NCBI GenBank assembly: GCA_029582265.1
Contig: CM055830.1
Coordinates: 22,552,163-22,616,162, forward strand
DNA length: 64,000 bases
DNA from: Zoroaster sp. YZ-2022
Taxonomy: Eukaryota; Echinodermata; Asteroidea; Forcipulatida; Zoroasteridae
Direction of reading: 5' to 3'
Shown: positions 55,792 to 64,000 of the stretch, piece after piece
Layout: the number at the start of each line of letters is the position of its first letter
Position numbering within the stretch: the first letter of the stretch is position 1
Notes under the pieces: generated by a model
The model's input: the letters and a program-made list of their open reading frames with translations, nothing else
Told to the model about the DNA's origin: nothing
Database searches by the model: none
Program-made: the position numbers and the translations under genes

Positions 55792-57686
55792 TAAGATGTA
55801 TAGTTTTATATTATTTACAAAGCTAGAGACTATCTCTAGACATTATGCACCCTTCTCAGCTAATACATGTACATGTAATCATTATGACACATTTATACAG
55901 TGTATAATGCACCTGCACAGGTACAGTGTGAAGTACATCACAGGGGCAAAGTTTCAGGTAGTCAATGTGCATATAAATTACGTGCATATCCAAGTGCATT
56001 CATGATACTTTTAAAGGAGAAGGTACAACATTCGTGACAACCTGATCACACAAATTACAAAATTTGTATCCGAAAATTAACTTGATTTGAAGATGGAATT
56101 GTTTAGCTACCAATCTTACTAAAAAGTTATTGTCTGAAAAGCTCTCATTTCAGAGAAAACACAAAATATACACATTTTCAAAACATTTTACAGACAGCTC
56201 TATTAGGCTTGGGCGGTTTTTCGGTAAAACTGAGTAGTCAGTTTTTAAACCGACACTGAACTGAGAGATTTTTACTAAACCGAAATACCGCCAAATTCGG
56301 TTTTCAAAAAATAAAAGCGCGGTTTTATAAAATCATCCATTTTTGAGCCCTAGAGTGGGGCAATTTATCCCGACAGTCAAAGCTTACTTTTACTGGTACT
56401 CATTGTAACCTTGTTCTTTGGCGATGATTATTAAAGCAATGTATTCCCGTGATCATAAGGATCCCCCCCCCCGATGGATGAATAGTTATTTAAAATCCTA
56501 TTTTTTAGCACCCGTTTGGCCCGCAACATATCTCAGTTCGGCACAGTCAACACATTACTATACAGTCCATTTTCGTAGTTTACAGATCACCTACGTTCGT
56601 ACAGGGAAGGTATAACAATGAATATGCAACATAGTGAACATATTCAAGAGCAATCAAACAGCCAATAAGAACAATATATATATTTGCTACCTATGAAAAT
56701 CTATCCAATCACGATGCACAGAAACAGGCACATGATCCTCAAACACTACCTGTGCACATTGACCACACAGCCATCAGCACTACTCGGTCTCACCGTGGTC
56801 GCACGTGGTATGTACATGTACATGTAAGTATATGTGTATAAATGTACATGTACATGTACCGTAGTGTATTGCGGTCTCGCAGTGAATTCCCTTTCAATTT
56901 TTTTTTCGTTATGATAAATCTTTTGAGTTGAATTTCTGTAAAACCACACTTTTCTCATAGGTTTAACACTCAAAGACACTCAAAATTTGTATGTCTCTCT
57001 TAACCCATTGACTTTGTGCAGTGCACTCAAATACACGCAAACATAATGGCTGTGTGATAGGAGGTCAAACCCAAAGACACTCAAAATTTGTATGTAACTC
57101 CCAACCCATTGACTTTGTGCAGTGCACTCAAGGAGGTCAAACCAAAACCAAGTACATACACAGCTCTGTGTGACTCTGTGGTTTGACCTATTGGCAACGC
57201 AACCAAAAATACTCAAGTGAGTGTCTGTGGGTGCCGTGCTGACTGGGCCAAATTTCAGCCTGGGCATAGGAGGGTTAAGCTGAAACTTTCACAGGACGGT
57301 TGTTAAAAGTATGTTTTTTTGATTCCAAGAAAGTAAGCATACTCATTGAAGCAGTTCTGCCAACATTAATTAAATGCTTTATACCTTCTCATTAACGTAC
57401 AGCAATTGCAAGGAATCTTTTCTTTAAAACACTCCCTGGTGGACGGGAAAAAATTTACCAGTGATCAATGCAAATGGAGTTCTCATTTACACATGCATGA
57501 ATCAGAGAGAGATTCTTTTCTCTATGCATGAATCATTTAAAGTCTCAACTTAAAGTTCATCGGTATTGGGAATATCAATTTGCAATTATAATCTTGTTAT
57601 TTCAAGGAATTTCAAGGAATTCTAGATAACTGAGAAGGTGTCTGAAAGAGGTGATTGACATTACAACTGTTCCATTAAAGATGCAG
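55792..57686. other. Mostly unassigned; worn transposon ends and a direct repeat
   Basis: Near 56010, TTTTAAAGGAGAAGGTACAA resembles the left end of the GGTACAACATTGGT MITE. Near 56212, GGGCGGTTTTTCGGTAAAAC with AACCGAAATACCGCC downstream looks like a worn hAT terminus. 56971-57031 and 57072-57133 are direct repeats sharing GACACTCAAAATTTGTATGT and CCCATTGACTTTGTGCAGTG. Confidence 0.4.
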
Positions 57687-57819
57687 TCTCTATTCGTGCT
57701 ATTTCGACCATCTATTCATGCTATTTCCACCCTCCATTCATGCTATTTCCACCCTCTATTCATGGTATTTCGACCATCTATTCATACTTTTTCGACCCTC
57801 TATTCATGCTACTATGACA
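57687..57819 (+). repeat. 22-bp minisatellite, array 1
   Basis: About six imperfect units of CCCTCTATTCATGCTATTTC plus two bases. The same repeat reappears at 58542-58817. Confidence 0.85.
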
Positions 57820-58541
57820 TTGCAATAAGTAAGCACGGGCTCAGTGACAAACTTTAATGAGCTATATGACATCATCACTCATTTACATAAGCTAATTACA
57901 GCACGCAGTGGTTTGGGAAGTAATGAATATTCATTTAATGATCACGCGGTGAACCGGTGACCTCGCGTCGATTAGCCAATCACCATGCAGTACTGCGAAG
58001 ATTGCACGCGGCGCACAACTGTGTCATTAGAATGCAGTCGATCAACTTCGGTGGTCTGTGAATATTACATAGGTACATACAGTAAAATTATGTAAATTTC
58101 ATTCAAACTTTGTTTGAATATTCATTATGGTCTACAGCAACTAACTGTGCAGTTACTTTATGAATGAACTACATGAGTGAACAGCAAATAGACCGCCCAC
58201 TGGAGGCCACGTAGGGAGCGTCTTACCGCACCGCGAACACGTGTATTGTTAATGTTCGTGTGCGACGAGGTCAGTGTGCTGAAGTGCAAAAGTTGTCGTT
58301 TTGAATTCGACGGGTACATATGTACAAATTTTCCAAAAGCAGAAACATTGGGTTTCTACAGCAAGTAGACAAACTAAATTTGCATGGGGTAGTTAATATG
58401 TCCAGTACCTGTTTCTTTTGGGAGCATGAGTTTCATAAAATAGAGGGTATATGCATTTGGTCTATACTTGTCTGTGTGCGTAATGCAGTGTGTATTTCAA
58501 CGCTGGTGTTTGTATGAGAGATGTCCGTTTACTTATTGTAA

Positions 58542-58817
58542 TGACCCTCTATTCAAGTTATTTAGACCCTCTATTCATGATACTAAGACCCTCTATCCAT
58601 GCTATTTTGACCCTCTAGGCCTATTCATGCTATTTTGACCATCTATTCCTGCTATTTTGACCATATATTCCTGCTATTTTGACTACCTATTCATGCTATT
58701 TCTACCATCTATTCATGCTATTTCTACCATCTATTCATGCTTTTTTGACCCTCTATTCATGCTATTTTTACCCACTATTCATGCTATTTCGACCCTCTAT
58801 TCATGATATTGCAACCC
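58542..58817 (+). repeat. 22-bp minisatellite, array 2
   Basis: About twelve imperfect units of the array 1 motif, 720 bp downstream and in the same orientation. One unit carries an exact 6-bp insertion making TAGGCCTA at 58616-58623. The DNA between the arrays has no repeat units and no recognised gene. Confidence 0.85.
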
Positions 58818-59175
58818 TCAGTCTGTTCACGTAACACAAACATACTGTCACATTTGTTCTATGGGCTCATCTTGGTAAATTCCACAGTATGGATGCATTC
58901 TGTCCCATATGTCTTCCTTTATGTTGGCTATACACTCTGTGACATCATCATAAGCTTACTTTTATGATAAAATTCTGCAATTTTTTTTTGTATGTATATT
59001 TGTTCAGGGCTACAATAGAAGAAAAATAAAAAGGAAATCAGAGGAGCTGGATGTGGGAATTGAGATTCCTCTTAAAACAGGATAGATCACAGGATGGAGG
59101 GAAACATGCACCAGGCAAGGAATTCCTAAGTGATGCAGCACATGGCAAAAATGGATATTTTTCACAAAATAATAG

Positions 59176-59221
59176 TATATAGTGCTATACACACGTCGGT
59201 GTAGGGCAAAATTAAATCAAT
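59176..59221 (+). mobile_element. Tail fragment of the second tRNA SINE family
   Basis: AGTGCTATACACACGTCGG then TGTAGGGCAAAATTAAATCA matches the last ~45 bp of 21519-21681. This extreme 5' truncation fits LINE-type priming from the 3' tail. Confidence 0.7.
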
Positions 59222-59240
59222 AGTCTGAAGCTTATTTTAA

Positions 59241-59531
59241 AGGGAAGGTACAACATTGGTAAAAAGCAGACTGCCAAAGTGACAAATTATTATCTAAAAG
59301 CTTACATTAAAGTGGGTATCCTTATATCAACCATCCTGAACAAATGATTCTGTCTGTGGTACTTTCATCATAGAGAAAACATGATTATGATTATTATAAA
59401 TTTTTGTAAATCATAATAACAGGAAAAAAACCCAGTTTTTATTGATTCTCAAAAACGTGAGCACTTATTGTGATGAAGCTTTCACAAGTTAGTTTTATGA
59501 TATATTTCTTGAAAAATACCAATACTTCCCT
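59241..59531. mobile_element. MITE of the GGTACAACATTGGT family, best copy
   Basis: Left end AGGGAAGGTACAACATTGGT after TTAA (59237-59240); right end ATACCAATACTTCCCT before TTGA. About 290 bp, non-coding, sharing interior blocks with 4071-4386. Confidence 0.65.
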
Positions 59532-60268
59532 TGAACCCTTTCCTTACCATAGACGACTTTAGTCGACTGCACTCATACCCCCTCTTCCTTACCATAGGCG
59601 ACTTTAGTCGACCAAGCTTTCACACAAAAAAGCACTCAAGCCTGAGCACAAAGGCCATTTGTTATAAAGCTGTAGTTTTGTCCATGTTCACCCTTTATAC
59701 CCAAGCTTACAATGGTTGGAAAGAGCAAGATCGGATCGGATCTTTCCATTGATGGTGAAATAAAATAAGGTTGCTATTATGCAATCCCTTCAAATTGGAG
59801 TTGAAAGATCCGAAATGCCAAACACCTACGGAGCGCCATGTGTTTGTGTACAAAAAAGTGTTTGAGTTTACAGATCACACTGAGGAAACAAAGACCGAGA
59901 ACTTGGACATTTATTGACCAATCTTAATGTTTTTTGGATTTTATGAAAGGGAATTCAATAAGTAAGATATTTTCTATTATTTATTTTGCTGTAAAACAAT
60001 ATCTTCAAGGTGATAATAGAGTTTGTAAAATTGGCCTTTGAACACAAGCTTTCTGTTGTGTAAGAATGTGTGCTTCACGATTGAGTGGTCAAACAATGCG
60101 GTCACCAGCGGTTGTTTATGTCAAAACAATTCGGTACTGAGAGGGTTAACAGCAATAGGTGCTGTAATTAACTGATGAAGGGACCCACCAACAATTAATT
60201 TTGGGACATATTTACTGTCAAACCATCTTCTCGTAATCATTAATGAGAAATATCCAACTGGTTTTTAA
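59532..60268. other. Unassigned stretch, possible further TTAA element
   Basis: CCCTTTCCTTACC near 59538 and GGTACTGAGAGGG ending at 60145, next to TTAA, may be worn inverted ends of one more element. TTCCTTACCATAG followed by GACTTTAGTCGAC is repeated twice in tandem at 59542-59615. Evidence is thin. Confidence 0.3.
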
Positions 60269-60531
60269 CTCTAACCCCCTAGGTATTCTGGCTAGGAACC
60301 TTCCTGAATCCTCCAAAATCCATCAGTGCACTTTTGGAAACATGCCCTTATCTTTAAAATGCACCATGCATTTTCATTGATCTTTCATATTCAGCACTTG
60401 TGGCCTGTACTTCTTGCCAGGTAGTAATTTTGCCCCATTTGAAGAGGTGAAGTACCAGCTTCCAACAGTGCTGAATTTTCCCCAAAAAAATTTCCCCTTG
60501 TACGATTTTGCAGGATTTGGGGTGGTTAGGG
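60269..60531. mobile_element. TTAA MITE with telomere-like ends, copy 3
   Basis: A 263-bp copy from CTCTAACCCCCTAGG to GGTGGTTAGGG, with TTAA on the left and TTTAA on the right. It matches 13504-13779 over its whole length. Confidence 0.8.
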
Positions 60532-60762
60532 TTTAAAGAGAAGCTCTTAGTCTTAGCAAATATTTATAATTGACATTTCCTTATTATTAGAGAGGTAATA
60601 AAAATAAGAAAACTTCACTATAATTTTTATTATCTACACCCTGGTAAAATATTTTGTCCGAAACTTTTATATGTCAATTGTTTGCAAATTATGTGGGTAT
60701 TGTCTTACTGCATTAGGTGTCTTTGCAAGGGCGACATAAGTAAGGTGAAGTTAAAGCTCTAA

Positions 60763-61066
60763 CCCTTCTGTGATTACAAGGGTCAAAATTAGTCAAAATC
60801 TTGATATACTTGCCAAGGTATATCTGTTGCACTGTCATACTTTATGTGTGGTAAGTACATTTACAGGTCAAAATGAGTCGACCATTTTTGACTGGTAAAA
60901 GCATCGTCTTGTACTGTTGAGGGTGGTCAAAATGACAGTAAAAACCAGTCAAAATGACAGTAAAAACCAGTCAAAATCCCCCTGTGTGCACAGTTGTTTC
61001 AAAGCAACAGTCAAAAACAGCTATAGCTATAGCTACTTTCCACAAAAGTTCAGCTATGGAATGAGG
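60763..61066. mobile_element. TTAA MITE, CCCTCCTA family, diverged copy
   Basis: Shares GTCAAAATGAGTCGACC, TTTTTGACTGGTAAAAGC and GTGGTCAAAATGACAG with 29550-29871. Its ends have decayed (CCCTTCTGTG left, GGAATGAGG right). An 18-bp segment CCAGTCAAAATGACAGTA is tandemly duplicated near 60935-60970. Confidence 0.65.
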
Positions 61067-61973
61067 AATTGTTTTTACAATCATTATTTTACAGTGAGTT
61101 TAGACAATGTTGTTTAGTTTCCTGATGACATAACCTCTAAAATGGGGGATGGTCAATTATTTATATATTTGCTTAGAGCCCCACTTTAAACTTTAAAGCT
61201 AGTGTCTAGTTTGGAACTCTCATAAAGCATATATGATCACAGTTAAAAAAAAATTACTGGGTGAAAAGTTGATGATGTATCAGCCATCTCTTAAAATCTA
61301 ATTGTTTAAGGTGCTATCCTTTATGAAAAATTAGTCCCCAATTTGCCAGAAATTTGATGATCAAAAGTCCACATTACGATAAAATCACCATAAAATCTGT
61401 TTTTCTGGATAGCTCACTTTCATGAAATTTTCTAAACATGAATTTTTTTTTTTTTAATGTAAAAATAATAGTAATATTAAAATTTCCCCAAAATTACTGA
61501 TCTTACAATAGCAAACTTAATGTCGAAAGTGTCTGCTTGGGCAAGCTTACCTAATCACAAAATTGTAGAATGTAATAATTAGCAGATCAGAAGTTGAAAA
61601 AATCCCTTGTGTGGTTAGGGCCAAGGATAAGGCATCCAGTGTATTGGCCCTAGAATGGGGCTAGAAAAACTAGAGAATCTTCATTGGAACATCACTATTT
61701 TACATGAGGAAAAGATATCAAATGCATTAAAATACTTTTTGGTACAAAAACTGACCTGTGAAAGGTTTCTCTGAATTACTTCATAATTTCATCAGATATT
61801 ATTAATTTATAGGCCTAGCCTAATATTACTGCAAAAAACTAATACAAGGCCTAATGCAAACAAGTTTTTCGTATCCTCTTGTTTTTTACCCTAACATTCT
61901 TGTTACTAAGGTTCGAAACTGGATCCCACTAACTTATTTTTTTTTTATACAATTTGGTTGGAGAGCAGGGAAA
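61067..61973. other. Unassigned stretch
   Basis: AT-rich, with a T run near 61443-61454 and a TAGGCCTA near 61811. No gene is recognised. Confidence 0.4.
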
Positions 61974-62421
61974 GAATGTCGTATCCGACCGCCACTTTTT
62001 AAGGGTTTTTTGGAATTTTTTTTAAAACCACTAGGCTAACCAGTTAAAAAATTATTCCATCGATTTTTGGGGGTGCAGAAAGCAAAAACTATCTTTAAAA
62101 TCCACTTTTATGATGGTTTTCGGACTTGATTTCCCTTCTAAAAAATCCTCCCCTTCAGAAAATAGAAGGATCCTATTATAGTTGCCACTGTGCATGTATG
62201 ACCGTGTTGGTCACTTATGGGGGAGTTGACAAGATCAGACTGACAAGTCATCGTAATCGTATACCAAAAATGCCTGATTTTTCATGAAAGAAATATCCTG
62301 GAATAATTTGAAGTATATGTCCATCATCATCCATATGTTCTCCACCTTACTAAGTAAAGCAGGTAAGATTACATTATTCGTTATATTTAATGAGAAAAAG
62401 TGGCGGTCGGATACAACATTC
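61974..62421. mobile_element. MITE-like element with GTATCCGACCGCCAC ends
   Basis: GAATGTCGTATCCGACCGCC then ACTTTTT at 61974-62000 and its complement at 62395-62421 (one mismatch) form inverted repeats of about 27 bp around 450 bp. No clear target duplication is visible, and no ORF. The family is unknown. Confidence 0.6.
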
Positions 62422-64000
62422 TACCCGAGAGCAGTTTGCAATTTATTGGGCAAGTTCATTTGTTGACTTCTAATCGATAGCTTCACAGACTTACCAAAAC
62501 GATCCCCATAATGCCAGTAGATCGATTTGTGCATTGTGAAAACCAAAACTAACGTTAATTCTAATCAGTTATTACCAGCGCATGCATAGGCGATTACGAA
62601 TCGACATCATAATCATGAACGTAATGAAAAAAAGAGGATTTCGCCTACAGGCGACGAACAACCCACGCAACAGAAGCCGTGTAGCCGGCCACAAGCGGCC
62701 TATTGTACTTACTCTGTCCGTCGAACTTGCGAATAATAGTCTCGATAAAAGTGTTCTGAGGGGCCACATGGCCCCGACGGACTGGCATTTTCCCGATAAG
62801 ACAAGTTTACAACATCACCATGTTAATCGGCACACGTTGTCGTTGCTTCTGATAATGAGATCGCCAACAAGTGCATGCTGATCACATCCGTCGAAGACAT
62901 CACGGAAAGTAAATAATGCCTATCTACGGTTTTGTTGTATTGCATTGGAGACCACACCGCGTGCAGTTAATGCCTGTCAAACGTCAACCGTACCAAGTGC
63001 CATTGTGTAATGTATTATGTAGATGACACGTGCATCCAGATGCAAATTAAAGGGCGCCACCTTTTGAGCAATGTTGTCACAGTGTCACAGTTTTTATTTC
63101 ACTTCATTTCGTTATTTTTGTTACAGGTAAAAATGATATACATACAAACAAATATATAAAAGTGGAAACATACCCAGTACATGTTTTTGGTAAAATGTTT
63201 GTGAAATACATCCATACGAGTCAAACGATGTTTAAAAAACAATTTGTGAAAGATTCACCATCATTGTGTCGGGAGAAAAAAGAAAAGAAAATGCATTTAG
63301 ATTTGTTAAATTCATTCCAACGTAAATTTTACTAAGTAATTATAAAAGTACCTTTATAAAAGCAATTCTGCTTCTGGATAGTTTAAACCATATGGGAAGT
63401 CAATTCTAATTAATTTTTATTATTTGTTTTTATTATTTTTTAAATATATAATTTTGTTTATATGTGTATAAGTCTAAGGCTATTGTTATACTGAAGCTAA
63501 ATTATTGTAAATGTATTTACGTGTGTCTTCATTGTTACTGGTTGAGATGATTTACTTTATTTCTGTTCTTGCTATTTGAAAGCCAGTATACACTATTGGT
63601 GATCTCAAAACACATAAATGATGACAGTTTGACATGAAACTTACTTGGATTAAAGTTGATGATGGTATTAAACATCCCTTGAAATTATTTTTTGTCTCAG
63701 CTGCTTTTTTTTTAGCAAAAATTTGTAAAAAGTTTCCAAAATTAATTTCTGTCATCCGAAGGCAGAAATTCCAAATAGATTGAGTAAATACAAACAATCT
63801 GAATTCTGAAAAATTTAATTAAAATATGATTTATGTCAAATGAAATTATAGCATATTTTTGTATCTTTACTTCTCTACTAAATTTACTCCACTTTGATTA
63901 TTCTAAGTATGGGAAATAAAAAATTGATAGTGAAACACAAAGACCACAAAACGGACTGGTCAAATCGGATCCCACCGCCAGTTCCCACTCGCGTGCGTGG
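62422..64000. other. Unassigned stretch
   Basis: No gene recognised. A less AT-rich part at 62570-62890 has short open frames on both strands, but they lack motifs. From 63640 on, sequence such as CTTACTTGGATTAAAGTTGA, AATTTCTGTCATCCGAAGG and AAACAATCTGAAT resembles stretches near 4400, 8785 and 33055, so it is probably part of another dispersed repeat. Confidence 0.4.

Overview
The window looks like nuclear DNA of a marine invertebrate animal, possibly a non-vertebrate deuterostome such as an echinoderm, hemichordate or lancelet; the species cannot be fixed from sequence alone. It is AT-rich and has almost no continuous coding sequence. It is packed with tRNA-derived SINEs, LINE fragments and short inverted-repeat DNA transposons. 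The palindromes TACATGTA and TAGGCCTA are strongly over-represented. The one convincing host coding segment is a 231-nt exon on the minus strand (47787-48017). It encodes most of the N-terminal PAS (eag) domain of an Erg-type KCNH potassium channel, so much of the surrounding DNA is probably intron of that gene.

Layout. 1-9.5 kb: dispersed repeats, an old SINE, several TTAA-flanked miniature transposons, and a 1.33-kb TTAA element (4640-5973) carrying a decayed THAP domain and a convergent acidic ORF; then two LINE 3' ends (6164-6860 and 8262-8593). 9.5-12.2 kb: a 54-bp minisatellite of about 49 units that stays open on the minus strand. 12.2-21 kb: a MITE with telomere-like ends, dispersed repeats, and a three-level nest of transposons (16970-20174) whose end has become a 20-bp minisatellite. 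21-36.5 kb: SINEs, a TAA-flanked element, a second THAP-bearing element, a split hAT-like element and more TTAA elements. 36.7-43 kb: a nearly full-length but dead L1/Tx1-type LINE (minus strand) joined directly to the 3' end of a LINE with a restriction-like endonuclease, a second copy of that LINE end on the plus strand, and a long (AAT)n tract. 43-49 kb: a third THAP element, a MITE full of CCCGGG palindromes, the KCNH exon and a duplicated tRNA-like SINE. 49-64 kb: more SINE and MITE copies, a foldback element, two arrays of one 22-bp minisatellite and large unassigned stretches.

The elements are related in three ways. First, the commonest SINE (tRNA-Leu-like head) shares its 3' tail with the LINE fragment at 8262-8593, which suggests that LINE family supplies its reverse transcriptase. 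Second, several families of TTAA-inserting elements coexist, and three elements with THAP pseudogenes look like internally deleted Kolobok-type transposons. Third, paralogous repeat copies repeatedly differ by exact 6-bp insertions that turn TA into TACATGTA or TAGGCCTA. I read these as excision footprints of Tc1/mariner-type transposons, which would also explain the excess of these palindromes. This is the most novel signal I see in the window.

All assignments come from reading the sequence by eye. No database search was possible, so family names are judgements from motifs.
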